Positions 36,220 through 45,293 of a stretch of 64,000 nucleotides of DNA are shown here, in pieces. The stretch covers positions 2,063,501 to 2,127,500 of the forward strand of contig NZ_CP120635.1 in NCBI RefSeq assembly GCF_021353295.2, read 5' to 3'. Both the position numbers and the translations under genes were made by a program. The stretch comes from Pseudodesulfovibrio thermohalotolerans (lineage in GTDB: Bacteria; Desulfobacterota; Desulfovibrionia; Desulfovibrionales; Desulfovibrionaceae). The notes below the pieces were generated by a model, which saw only the letters and a list, made by a program, of their open reading frames with translations, ran no database searches and was not told where the DNA came from. Positions within the stretch are counted from its first letter, which is position 1. Every line of letters begins with the position of its first letter.

Positions 36220-36381
36220 GACTGACGTCTCCTTGGCTTTATTGTTCTCTCATATGCGGGGCGCGTGAACCGTGCGCCCCTTCCAGTGGGGAATAATAAT
36301 CATCACAAACGGAATGACCAGATCATTCCACACCATTTTTTCGAATGTTTTGCAACCTCCCGCCCCGTGGCGGGGCGGAGG

Positions 36382-38592
36382 CTAATAGAGGCGGTTCTGA
36401 TCGAATACGTCCCGCAGACGGTAGGCCAAATGAGTATGGCGGCTGCCGGAAGTGGCATTCTTCAAACCTATTTTGAAGGCCCGCTCCGAGCCGATAAGCA
36501 CGGCGAGCCGACGGGCGCGGGTTAGGCCGGTGTAGAGCAGGTTCCGCTGCAAGAGCAGGAAGTGCTGGGTGACGATGGGCATGACCACGGCCGGGTACTC
36601 GCTTCCCTGCGACTTGTGTACGCTGACCGCGTAGGCAAGACCGAGTTCATCCAGATCCGAGGACTCGAAGTGCACGTAGTTGCCGTCGAACTCCACCATG
36701 AGTTCATGGTTTTCCTTGTCCGCCTCCATGATCCAGCCGAGATCGCCGTTGAACACTTCCTTGTCGTAGTTGTTCTTGAGCTGAATGACCCGGTCGCCCT
36801 CGCGGAACGTGGCGAATTTGCGCTTGATTTCGCGCACCCCCGGACCGGGAGGATTGAGACGCCCCTGCAGGGCCATGTTCAGGGCCTGGGTGCCCACATC
36901 CCCCTTGTGCATGGGAGTCAGCACCTGGATGTCGCGCATGGGGTCCAGGCCGTACCGCTCGGGAATGCGTTCGCACACCGAATCAAGAATAAGCTTTTGG
37001 ACTTTGACCGGGTCCTCCTGGGGAATCCAGTAGAAGTCGGCCTCAGGCGGCGAGCACGGATGCTGGCGCGGAAATTTCCCCTCGTTGATGCGGTGGGCGT
37101 TGACCACGATGAAGCTCTCCTGCGCCTGGCGGAAGATATGGGTCAGCACGGCGCACGGCACACGGCGGGAATCGATGAGATCACCCAAAACGTTGCCCGG
37201 CCCGACACTGGGCAGCTGATTCACGTCGCCTACGAGAATAAGGCGGCAGGTATGCGGCAACGCCCGCAGGATGGAAACGAAAAGCTGGGCGTCCACCATG
37301 GAGGCTTCGTCCACCACCAGGACATCCGCCTTGAGCTTCTGGTCCTCGCAATAATGGAATCCGCCTTCGGGCTGGAACTGGAGCATCCGGTGCACGGTCT
37401 TGGCCGAATGGCCTGTGGCCTCGGCCATGCGCTTGGCCGCCCGCCCCGTGGGCGCGGCCTGCATGACCTTGAGTCCGAGCTCCTTGAGGGTCAGGAGAAT
37501 CGCCTTGGTGATGGTCGTCTTTCCGGTGCCGGGTCCGCCGGTAATGATAAAGACCTTGTTGGAACACGCCTCGAAAACAGCTTCCCGCTGTTCCTCGGAC
37601 AGGGTGAAGCCGAGCTTATCCTCCACCTTGGGCAGTGTCTTGTCGATCTTCTTGCGGGAAATGGGCGTGGGGTGGCTGACCAACTGATACAAACGCTGGG
37701 TGGTCTCGTTCTCATAATGAAAGAAATACATGAGATAGACCGCCTCGGACACGCCCTGCGCGGACAGGTCCTCAATGCGGATGCGCTTTTTTTCCTCCAA
37801 TCCGAAGAGAGCCAGCTCCAACTTGTCGTAGTCCGTGGTGTCGAGCATCCGGGCCACGTCCTCAAGCAGCTTCGGCTTGGGAATGAACAGGTGGCCGTTG
37901 CGCTCGCAGGAGGTCAGCATGGTGTAGGCGATGGCCGCCTCCAGGCGCTGCGAGCAATCCGGAGGGAAACCGAGTTTCATGGCCATGTGGTCGGCGGTCT
38001 TGAATCCCACTCCCCGAATCTCGTAGGCCAGGTCGTAGGGATTTTCCCGAAGCTTGGCCTCGGCCTGCGCTCCATAGAGATGAAATATCTTTCCCGCAAA
38101 AGTGGTCGGCACATGATGGGACTGAAGGAACACCAGCAGGTTCTTGATCTCCCGCTGGCGGCCCCATGACTCGATGATATCCTCAAGTTTCCGCTTGGAA
38201 ATGCCCTTGATCTTCAAAAGCTGCTCGGGGTCGTCGTCCAGCAGGTCCAGGACTTCCACACCGAACTCCTCGACGATAAGGGTGGCGGTCTTCTCCCCCA
38301 CTCCCTTGATGGACGACTGCAAAAAACGGATGACTCCGTTCTCTGTGGCGGGCCGGGCCTGGTCGAAAGTGACCACCTCGAACTGGCGGCCGAACTTGGG
38401 GTGCACGGTCCACCGGCCCCGAAGGTTCAGCGTCGCGCCGCCAGCCAGTTCGCCCAAGGTTCCGACAATGGTAATCTGCCCCGGCTCGTCCTTGATCCGG
38501 ACCCGGGCGATGGCATAGCCGTTCTCCTTGTTGTGATAAACCACGCCGACGACTTCGACGTCGGACAGAGAAACAAGTTGTTCGTCGCTCAT
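36382..38592 (-). CDS. recD2: RecD2-type ATP-dependent DNA helicase
   Basis: A 736-residue 5'-3' helicase of superfamily 1B, the RecD2 form that works without RecBC. The N-terminal OB and helix-hairpin-helix part (about 1-200) is present, with GVGEKTATLIVEEFGVEVLDLL. Walker A GGPGTGKTTITKAIL, Walker B VVDEASMVDAQLF and motif Q-L-P-S-V-G-P-G-N-V follow. The UvrD-like C-terminus has YAVSVHKSQGSEYPAVVMP and LLYTGLTRARRLAVL. Its gap to recR is 11 bases, so dnaX-ybaB-recR-recD2 could be one repair/replication transcript. Confidence 0.94.
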   Translation of the reverse strand: MSDEQLVSLSDVEVVGVVYHNKENGYAIARVRIKDEPGQITIVGTLGELAGGATLNLRGRWTVHPKFGRQFEVVTFDQARPATENGVIRFLQSSIKGVGEKTATLIVEEFGVEVLDLLDDDPEQLLKIKGISKRKLEDIIESWGRQREIKNLLVFLQSHHVPTTFAGKIFHLYGAQAEAKLRENPYDLAYEIRGVGFKTADHMAMKLGFPPDCSQRLEAAIAYTMLTSCERNGHLFIPKPKLLEDVARMLDTTDYDKLELALFGLEEKKRIRIEDLSAQGVSEAVYLMYFFHYENETTQRLYQLVSHPTPISRKKIDKTLPKVEDKLGFTLSEEQREAVFEACSNKVFIITGGPGTGKTTITKAILLTLKELGLKVMQAAPTGRAAKRMAEATGHSAKTVHRMLQFQPEGGFHYCEDQKLKADVLVVDEASMVDAQLFVSILRALPHTCRLILVGDVNQLPSVGPGNVLGDLIDSRRVPCAVLTHIFRQAQESFIVVNAHRINEGKFPRQHPCSPPEADFYWIPQEDPVKVQKLILDSVCERIPERYGLDPMRDIQVLTPMHKGDVGTQALNMALQGRLNPPGPGVREIKRKFATFREGDRVIQLKNNYDKEVFNGDLGWIMEADKENHELMVEFDGNYVHFESSDLDELGLAYAVSVHKSQGSEYPAVVMPIVTQHFLLLQRNLLYTGLTRARRLAVLIGSERAFKIGLKNATSGSRHTHLAYRLRDVFDQNRLY

Positions 38593-38603
38593 GCGGATGC
38601 CCG

Positions 38604-39209
38604 TTAAACCTTCTGCCGATGAACCAGGGACTGCTTAAGGGTCTCCTTGTCCATGAACTTGACCTCGCCCCCGATGGGAATGCCCTGGGCAAGCCGGGTT
38701 GCCGAAACGCCCGGGAATTCGGACTCCACCAGATTCTTGACGTAGGAAGCCGTCGCTTCGGCGTCCAGGGTGGCCCCAAGGGCGAGAATCAGTTCGGAAA
38801 AATCGCCGGAGGAGAGCCTGCGCCGCAGCCGGTCGATCTCAAGCTGCCCCGGGTCCACGCCGTCCAGAGGGGACAACAATCCGCCGAGAACGAGATATTT
38901 TCCGCGATAAACGCCCATCGCCTCCATGGCCAGGAGCGCATCCCACTCCGGCACCAGGCAAATCTGTCCGGTATCGCGGGAGGGATCGGCGCAAATAGCG
39001 CACGGGCTGGACTCGGCCAGACAGGCACAATCCTCGCAAAGGCAAAGCCGCTCGCGCAGCTCAATGATGGACTGCCCCACACCGGCCGCCCGCTCGCGGG
39101 GCATCTTGAGCAGGGTCAGGGCAATGCGCAGGGCGGATTTCGGGCCGATGCCGGGCAGGCTCGACAATTGATCGACCACTTCCTTGAGTGGTCCGGGAAG
39201 ATTCTGCAA
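38604..39209 (-). CDS. recR: Recombination mediator RecR
   Basis: A 201-residue protein that loads RecA at gaps with RecO/RecF. It has the HhH motif LSSLPGIGPKSALRIAL, a four-cysteine zinc finger (CEDCACLAESSPCAIC), and a Toprim domain (ICLVPEWDALLAMEAMGVYRG). The Walker-B-like end is PIGGEVKFMDKETL. A TTG start at 39209 is chosen: AAGGAG lies 5 bases before it and MQNLPGPLKEVV aligns with the family start. Longer in-frame starts run into the hairpin at 39237-39294. Confidence 0.93.
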   Translation of the reverse strand: MQNLPGPLKEVVDQLSSLPGIGPKSALRIALTLLKMPRERAAGVGQSIIELRERLCLCEDCACLAESSPCAICADPSRDTGQICLVPEWDALLAMEAMGVYRGKYLVLGGLLSPLDGVDPGQLEIDRLRRRLSSGDFSELILALGATLDAEATASYVKNLVESEFPGVSATRLAQGIPIGGEVKFMDKETLKQSLVHRQKV

Positions 39210-39236
39210 TTCGACTCCTTGGGGAAAACCGACGTT

Positions 39237-39294
39237 CGAAGGCGTGCGAATATGGCGGCCGGGCCTTGCGCCGGGCCGCTTCCGCACGCCTTCG
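39237..39294. repeat. Long perfect inverted repeat between ybaB and recR
   Basis: CGAAGGCGTGCG (39237-39248) pairs perfectly with CGCACGCCTTCG (39283-39294). Inside it GCGGCC pairs with GGCCGC (39255-39260 with 39274-39279). No T run follows on either strand, so it is not a standard terminator. It may be an mRNA stabiliser or processing structure. Confidence 0.6.
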
Positions 39295-39305
39295 ACAGGC
39301 CGGAG

Positions 39306-39617
39306 CTAGAACATGCCGGGGATGGAGATGCCGCCGGTAACGCCCTTCATGGCTTCCTCCATCATCTCCTTGGATTTCTTGAGCGCCTCGTTGGCCGCGG
39401 TCATGACCAGGTCTTGCAGCATCTCCACGTCTCCCGCCTCCACGACGGAAGGTTCGATGCGCACCTCGGTGACTTCCTGGGCACCCGTGACCTTGACGGT
39501 GACCATGCCGCCGCCGCTGGTAGCCTCGACCTCGCGGGTCTTGAGGCCATCCTGGGCTTCGGTCATCTTACGCTGCATGATCTGGGCCTGACGGAGCATT
39601 TCGTTCATGCCTTTCAT
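39306..39617 (-). CDS. ybaB: YbaB/EbfC-family nucleoid-associated protein
   Basis: A 103-residue protein: MKGMNEMLRQAQIMQRKMTE start, then the VEATSGGGMVTVKVTG strand pair and a DLVMTAANEALKKSKEMM helix. It ends in glycine/proline-rich GGISIPGMF. It binds DNA as a dimer and is nearly always beside dnaX and recR, as here. GAGGAG precedes the ATG. Confidence 0.95.
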   Translation of the reverse strand: MKGMNEMLRQAQIMQRKMTEAQDGLKTREVEATSGGGMVTVKVTGAQEVTEVRIEPSVVEAGDVEMLQDLVMTAANEALKKSKEMMEEAMKGVTGGISIPGMF

Positions 39618-39639
39618 TATATTCTCCTCAAGTCGTATC

Positions 39640-41499
39640 TTAGTGTTTTCTATGACTTACAGAAAGCATCTGGGCATTGAAGGCCTCCATGACCCTAATA
39701 ACGCCAGGATGATTTTCCGCCTCTTCCATAAGCTGCTTATCCGATTTCGGCTCGGCAATATCGCCTGTTTCCACACGAACCTCAACCGTTGGACCGAAAT
39801 ATTCCCTGGTCAGGCCGTCAAGGGCGGCCAGAGTGGACTTCTCCTTGAGTTGAGAACACATCGTCCTGGTTTTACAGACGATCTTCAAAGCATTCTTTTC
39901 CCGCTCGCCCTGAGTAAGATGGAGCATGGAGACCCTGACTCCGGCCTCTCCGTTGCGCGCCTCCACGAATTTAAGAAACCCGTCCCAGTCGCGCGGACCG
40001 GGGATAGACGCGGGCGTCACGGCCTGCGTCGAGGGCTCGGACAGCGGGGTAGCCTCGGATGGGCCTGCGGGCTCGGGTTCCGGGTCGGGCCGAGGAGACG
40101 AAGCGTTCTTCGGCGGGACCGCGCCGGACTTATGCGGTTCACGCGCGTCATGCGCCGGTCGGGGTGCTCGGGGCGAAGGCGCGGCCTGGGTCTGAACGGG
40201 CTGCGGCGGAGCCGATTGCCGCCGGGGAGGCTGTTGGACCGGCTGCGGCGGAGCGAACTGCCGACCGCCCTGGGGCATATCGCCCCGTCCGCCCTGCATG
40301 GAACCGCCGGGACCGCCCTGCGCCGGGCCACCCTGCCCGCCCACACCGGATGCGGGAGGCCTGGGCACGCCGCCGGAGCGGGCTCCCATGGTTTCCAGAT
40401 TGATGAGGTCCGGCAGGCTGGTCAGGTTGAGCAACAGCAGCTCCAGGGCCAAGGCGGGCTCCAGGCTGGTCATGACCTTGCGCTGGCCGTCCAGAGTCAT
40501 CTGCCAACAGGCATGAATGTGGGCGGGCTCGAATTTGTTGGCCCAGCCGAGCCATCCGGCCGCTTCCTCGCCGGACATGCCGAGAAGAGGCAACGCCGCC
40601 TCCCCCGCCTGCCGGAGCAGAAACATGTTCCGCCAGCAACTGGTCAGTTCGCGCAGGAAGAATCCAAGGTCGAGTCCCTGATCCAGGACCTGTCGCAAGA
40701 CCTGGCCCACGGCCACCAGATCGCGGTCATGCATGGACTCCATGAGTCCGAAGAAAACGTCCTGGCCAGCCAGGCCGAGAAAACTGCGCACATCCGCCTC
40801 ACGGAGTACGTCCTCATCCATCGCCAGGGCCTGACCGAGCAGGGACATGGAATCGCGCACACTGCCCGCACCGCGTTTGGCAATGATGGAAAGCGCACCG
40901 GGCTCGAACTTGAGCCCTTCGAGATTCATGATCTTTTCCAGATGCGCCGTCAGTTCGGCCTGGGGCAGCATCTTGAACGTATAGTGCTGGCAGCGACTGA
41001 TGATCGTGGCCGGGAACTTGTGATGCTCGGTGGTGGCCATGATGAAGGTGGCGCGCGGCGGCGGCTCCTCCAGCGTCTTCAGGAGGGCGTTGAACGCCTC
41101 CTTGGTGAGCATGTGCGCTTCATCGATGATGAACACTTTGTAGCGGCATTCGATGGGCGCGTACCCGATGTCCTCCTTAAGGCGGCGGGCGTCGTCGATT
41201 CCCCGGTTGGACGCGCCGTCGATCTCGATGACGTCCGGAGCCACACCGGCGGTGATCTGCCTGCAATGATCGCATTCGTTGCACGGTTCACCCGTAGGCG
41301 CGTTCACGCAGTTGAGCGCCTTGGCGAAGATGCGGGCGATGGTGGTCTTGCCCACGCCCCGCGTCCCGGAAAAAAGATAGGCGGGCGCGATCCTGTCCTG
41401 GGCAGCCGCCCGGGAAAGGATGGATTTGATCGCCTGCTGTCCGGCAACTTCCTCAAAGGTCTGGGGACGATACTTGGCCGTGAGATTCGCTGTGCTCAT
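39640..41499 (-). CDS. dnaX: DNA polymerase III subunit gamma/tau
   Basis: A 619-residue clamp-loader ATPase. ATG 41499 gives the family start MSTANLTAKYRPQTFEEVAG; the open frame to 41748 is an artefact. Walker A is SGTRGVGKTT. The zinc module CVNAPTGEPCNECDHC, Walker B IIDEAHML and sensor region SRCQHYTFKML follow. A proline/glycine/glutamine-rich linker occupies about 395-500 and a tau-type C-terminus completes it. I saw no AAAAAAG slippery site with a downstream hairpin, so a separate gamma product by frameshifting is not evident. Confidence 0.94.
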   Translation of the reverse strand: MSTANLTAKYRPQTFEEVAGQQAIKSILSRAAAQDRIAPAYLFSGTRGVGKTTIARIFAKALNCVNAPTGEPCNECDHCRQITAGVAPDVIEIDGASNRGIDDARRLKEDIGYAPIECRYKVFIIDEAHMLTKEAFNALLKTLEEPPPRATFIMATTEHHKFPATIISRCQHYTFKMLPQAELTAHLEKIMNLEGLKFEPGALSIIAKRGAGSVRDSMSLLGQALAMDEDVLREADVRSFLGLAGQDVFFGLMESMHDRDLVAVGQVLRQVLDQGLDLGFFLRELTSCWRNMFLLRQAGEAALPLLGMSGEEAAGWLGWANKFEPAHIHACWQMTLDGQRKVMTSLEPALALELLLLNLTSLPDLINLETMGARSGGVPRPPASGVGGQGGPAQGGPGGSMQGGRGDMPQGGRQFAPPQPVQQPPRRQSAPPQPVQTQAAPSPRAPRPAHDAREPHKSGAVPPKNASSPRPDPEPEPAGPSEATPLSEPSTQAVTPASIPGPRDWDGFLKFVEARNGEAGVRVSMLHLTQGEREKNALKIVCKTRTMCSQLKEKSTLAALDGLTREYFGPTVEVRVETGDIAEPKSDKQLMEEAENHPGVIRVMEAFNAQMLSVSHRKH

Positions 41500-41629
41500 G
41501 GGTATGCTCGGGGCTGTGGCGCGGAAAGGGCATTTGCCGGGAAAGATTGACGGAAAAGGGGAAATCCGACATTCCGCGCCGGATTTCCCCCTACTTACCA
41601 GATGATGCCCCGGTTTTCTAGACTTTCTA

Positions 41630-42553
41630 TTAAACCTGGTAGCGATGCAGCCAGTGCTCGTAGTCCGGATTTTCGCCCTTGACGATATTGAAGAACTCGG
41701 TCTGGAGCAGCTTGGCGACAGGACCGGCATGGCCGGAGCCGATCTCACGGCAATCCACGGAGCTGATGGGGGTCAACTCGGCGGCGGTGCCGGTGAAGAA
41801 GACCTCGTCCGCAGTGTAAAGCATGTCGCGGGTGATGGGTTCCTCGCGAACCTCGTAGCCGAGGTCACCGGCCAGGGCAATGAGGGAGTCGCGGGTCAGG
41901 CCGCCCAGCACGCCGTCGGTGTGCGGGGTGTAGATGATGTCGTTGAGGACCATGAAAATGTTCTCGCCGGAACCTTCGGAGACATGGCCGGTGGTGTCGA
42001 GCATGATAGCCTCGTCATACCCGTCGGCCAGGGCCTCGGTCTTGGCCAGCACGGAGTTGACGTAGTTGCCGGCGGACTTGGCTTTGGTCATCATGACATT
42101 GACGTGATGACGGCTGAAGGAACTGACCTTGACCTTGATGCCCTTTTCCAGGGCGTCCTCGCCGAGGTACGCGCCCCACGGCCAGGCGGCGATGATGGTC
42201 TGGATGGGGTTCTCGCCGGGACTGACGCCCATGGCGCCCTCGCCGACGAAGACCAGAGGACGGACATAGGCTCCGGCCAGCTTGTTGCGCTTGAGGGTCT
42301 CGATGGTGGCGTCGGTCAGCTCGTCCGCGGTATACGGCATCTTCAGGCCGAGAATCTTCGCGGAATTGACAAGGCGGACCATGTGTTCCCGCAGGCGGAA
42401 CACCTCGGAGGAGCCATCGCCGCACTCGTATGCGCGAATGCCCTCGAACACGGCGGTACCGTAATGCAGGGCGTGGGTAAGGACGTGAACGTTGGCCTCG
42501 TCCCAGGGAACCTGTTTGCCGTCGAACCAAATGGTTTCGGATTTTTGAACCAT
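41630..42553 (-). CDS. ilvE: Branched-chain amino acid aminotransferase
   Basis: Transfers the amino group between glutamate and the 2-oxo acids of leucine, isoleucine and valine. The 307-residue class IV PLP enzyme has HALHYGTAVFEGIRAY, the PLP lysine K159 in AKSAGNY, and the phosphate-binding SEGSGENIFMV and GGLTRDSLI motifs. AAGGAG lies 7 bases before ATG 42553. The open frame extends to 42715 without a better site. Confidence 0.95.
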   Translation of the reverse strand: MVQKSETIWFDGKQVPWDEANVHVLTHALHYGTAVFEGIRAYECGDGSSEVFRLREHMVRLVNSAKILGLKMPYTADELTDATIETLKRNKLAGAYVRPLVFVGEGAMGVSPGENPIQTIIAAWPWGAYLGEDALEKGIKVKVSSFSRHHVNVMMTKAKSAGNYVNSVLAKTEALADGYDEAIMLDTTGHVSEGSGENIFMVLNDIIYTPHTDGVLGGLTRDSLIALAGDLGYEVREEPITRDMLYTADEVFFTGTAAELTPISSVDCREIGSGHAGPVAKLLQTEFFNIVKGENPDYEHWLHRYQV

Positions 42554-42769
42554 GAAATGTCTCCTTATAAATTTCGGCGTAGCCGTACATCTTTTGATTG
42601 GAAGATGGACGCTAAAAAAAACTGTCCCCAAGGTCAAGGCGCAACCGCCAACTCCCTGATTCCGCGCCCTTGCCGGGGAGACGCCGCAGGCCATTTTCAT
42701 TTTGACACTACACACGGCGCAGAGTAAGAAAAATCTCTTGTACTAATACATTTTGAGGAGTTTTCCACC

Positions 42770-43981
42770 ATGTCACAGTTTGCGAGAGTAGATAGACTGC
42801 CCCCCTATGTGTTCGCTCAGGTCAATGAACTCAAGATGAAGCTGCGCCACGCAGGCGCGGACATCATCGACCTGGGCATGGGCAATCCCGACGTGCCCAC
42901 ACCCAAGCCCATTCTCGACAAGCTGGCGGAAGCGACCTACAAGCCCGGCAACTCCAAGTATTCGGCATCCAAGGGAATCAAGGGCCTGCGCAAGGCCATC
43001 CGCGATTGGTACTACCGCCGTTTCGACGTCACTCTGGATCTTGATCAGGAGGTCTGCGTGACCATGGGCGCCAAGGAAGGCCTCGCCCACCTGGCGCTGG
43101 CCATGCTCTCCCCCGGCGACGTCGTTCTGGCCCCGGACCCGGCCTACCCCATTCACCCGTACGCCTCGATCATCGCAGGCGCGGACGTGCGCCGCGTGCC
43201 CATCGGCCCCGGCCAGGATTTCTTCGAGAACCTGGAAACGGCCATCCGGCACACCTGGCCCAAGCCGAAGCTCCTGATAATCAACTTCCCGCACAACCCG
43301 ACCACTCAGTGCGTGGACTTGCCCTTCTTCCAGCGCATCATTGATTTCGCCAAGGAAAACGGCCTGTACGTCATCCACGATCTGGCCTACGCCGACTTCG
43401 TCTTCGACGATTACAAGGCGCCGAGCCTGATGCAGGCCGACGGAGCCAAGGACGTGGCCGTGGAATTCTTCTCCATGACCAAGAGCTACTCCATGGCAGG
43501 TATGCGAGTCGGCTACTGCGTGGGCAACCAGGACATGGTTCAGGCCCTGACCCGGATCAAGAGCTATCTGGACTACGGCATCTACCAGCCCATCCAGATC
43601 GCGGCCGCCTGCGCCCTGAACGGCGACCTGGACCCCGATCCCAAGTTCACGCAAGAGGAAATGGACAACTCGGTCCGTGAAATCATGGCCGTCTACCAGG
43701 ACCGCCGTGACGCCCTGTGCGAAGGCCTGAACCGCATCGGCTGGCCCGTGACTCCGCCCAAGGCGACCATGTTCCTGTGGGCGCAAATTCCCGAAGAGTT
43801 CCGTCCCATGGGGTCCGTGGAATTCTCCAAGATGCTTCTACAGGAAGCCGAAGTGGCCGTTTCGCCCGGCCTCGGTTTCGGTCAGTACGGCGACGATCAC
43901 GTGCGGTTCAGCTTCGTCGAGAACCGTCACCGCACCAACCAGGCCGTGCGCAACCTGCGTAAATTCTTCGCCAAGGGATAA
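42770..43981 (+). CDS. alaC: Class I/II aminotransferase, AlaC-like
   Basis: A 403-residue fold-type I PLP enzyme. It has [14 protein letters not shown] at the N-terminus, the substrate region [19 protein letters not shown], and the PLP lysine K238 in [14 protein letters not shown]. The sequence resembles the glutamate-pyruvate aminotransferase AlaC and the LL-diaminopimelate aminotransferase group. The gene lies 2 bases before hom, which links it to the aspartate family, so a role in threonine or methionine precursor supply is possible. GAGGAG precedes the ATG. Confidence 0.85.
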   Translation: MSQFARVDRLPPYVFAQVNELKMKLRHAGADIIDLGMGNPDVPTPKPILDKLAEATYKPGNSKYSASKGIKGLRKAIRDWYYRRFDVTLDLDQEVCVTMGAKEGLAHLALAMLSPGDVVLAPDPAYPIHPYASIIAGADVRRVPIGPGQDFFENLETAIRHTWPKPKLLIINFPHNPTTQCVDLPFFQRIIDFAKENGLYVIHDLAYADFVFDDYKAPSLMQADGAKDVAVEFFSMTKSYSMAGMRVGYCVGNQDMVQALTRIKSYLDYGIYQPIQIAAACALNGDLDPDPKFTQEEMDNSVREIMAVYQDRRDALCEGLNRIGWPVTPPKATMFLWAQIPEEFRPMGSVEFSKMLLQEAEVAVSPGLGFGQYGDDHVRFSFVENRHRTNQAVRNLRKFFAKG

Positions 43982-43983
43982 AT

Positions 43984-45282
43984 ATGGATGTAATAAGACT
44001 CGGTCTTGGAGGTTTCGGCACGGTCGGTTCCGGCCTGGCCAAAATCCTCGACATGAACGCCGAACGCATTGAGAAGCGGCTCGGCAAGCGCGTGGAAATC
44101 GCCAAGGTCCTGGTTCGGGACCTGAACAAAAAACGCGCCTTCGACCCCGGTTCGGCCGTGGTCTTCACCGATGACCCGGACGAGTTGGTAAACGACCCGT
44201 CCGTGAACATCGTGGTGGAGCTCATGGGTGGACTGGACACGGCCCGCGATCTCATGCTCAAGGCGTTCTCCGCCGGAAAGCACGTGGTCACGGCCAACAA
44301 GCACCTGCTCGCCGAACACGGCCTGGAATTGTTCCAGGCCGCTTCGGACAATGCAGTGGGGCTCATGTTCGAGGCCAGTTGCGCCGGTGGCATCCCCATC
44401 GTCCAGACCCTCAAGGAGAGCTTGGCGGGCGACGAGATCACCAAGATGCTCGGAATCATGAACGGCACGGCCAACTACATCCTGTCCGAGATGACCACCA
44501 AGGGCATGGACTTCGAAGCCGCACTGGCCGACGCGCAGGACCTGGGCTACGCCGAAGCTGACCCGAGCTTCGACATTGAAGGGTTCGACACCGCCCACAA
44601 GCTGTGCGTGCTCATTCGCATGGCATACGGCTTGGACTACCCCCTGGCTGAGCTGCCGGTGCAGGGCATTACCAGCGTGACGCCCATGGACATCGATTTC
44701 GCCCGCGAATTCGGCTACCGCATCAAGCTGCTGGCCCATGTCATGGATGTGAACGGCCGTCTGGAGGCGGGCGTGCACCCGGCCCTGGTCCCCTACACCT
44801 ACCTGCTGGCCCGTGTGGGCGGCAACTACAACGCCGTGCGCCTGGAAGGCAACGCGGTGGGACCGATCATGCTGCACGGCCAGGGCGCGGGAGACCTGCC
44901 CACGGGCAGCGCGGTACTGGCGGACATCATGAACCTTGTGCGCAAGATCAGCGACGGCTGCACCGGCCCGGACAACACCGGCTTCCACAACCAGCCGATC
45001 CCCAAGGCGAAAATCCTGCCGCCGGAGGACTCCGAGTCCAAGTACTACTTCCGGTTCACCGTGGCCGACCGCACCGGCGTAATGGCAGCCATCACCCGGT
45101 CCATGGCCGATCACAACGTTTCCATCGCCCAGGCGGTGCAAAAAGGCGAAGGCGGAGCCGAAGGCATTCCGCTGGTGATTATCACGCACGAAACCTCGGC
45201 GCGGGACGCGGACGCTGTACTGGCTGAAATCGACGCCATGGACTTCTCCGTGGAGCCCTGCGTCAAATTCCGAATCCTGTAA
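43984..45282 (+). CDS. hom: Homoserine dehydrogenase with ACT domain
   Basis: Reduces aspartate semialdehyde to homoserine on the way to threonine and methionine. The 432-residue protein has the Rossmann motif LGLGGFGTVGSGLAKIL, then VVTANKHLLAEHG and GIMNGTANYILSEM. The active-site stretch YAEADPSFDIEGFDTAHKL follows. A C-terminal ACT domain from about 355 (YYFRFTVADRTGVMAAITR) gives threonine feedback inhibition in relatives. It precedes the proposed homoserine kinase by 11 bases. Confidence 0.96.
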   Translation: MDVIRLGLGGFGTVGSGLAKILDMNAERIEKRLGKRVEIAKVLVRDLNKKRAFDPGSAVVFTDDPDELVNDPSVNIVVELMGGLDTARDLMLKAFSAGKHVVTANKHLLAEHGLELFQAASDNAVGLMFEASCAGGIPIVQTLKESLAGDEITKMLGIMNGTANYILSEMTTKGMDFEAALADAQDLGYAEADPSFDIEGFDTAHKLCVLIRMAYGLDYPLAELPVQGITSVTPMDIDFAREFGYRIKLLAHVMDVNGRLEAGVHPALVPYTYLLARVGGNYNAVRLEGNAVGPIMLHGQGAGDLPTGSAVLADIMNLVRKISDGCTGPDNTGFHNQPIPKAKILPPEDSESKYYFRFTVADRTGVMAAITRSMADHNVSIAQAVQKGEGGAEGIPLVIITHETSARDADAVLAEIDAMDFSVEPCVKFRIL

Positions 45283-45293
45283 ACGGATCGCAC

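Noticed and set aside
39640..41499. Programmed frameshift in dnaX
   Set aside because: No A-AAA-AAG heptamer followed by a hairpin was found in the expected region of the coding strand.
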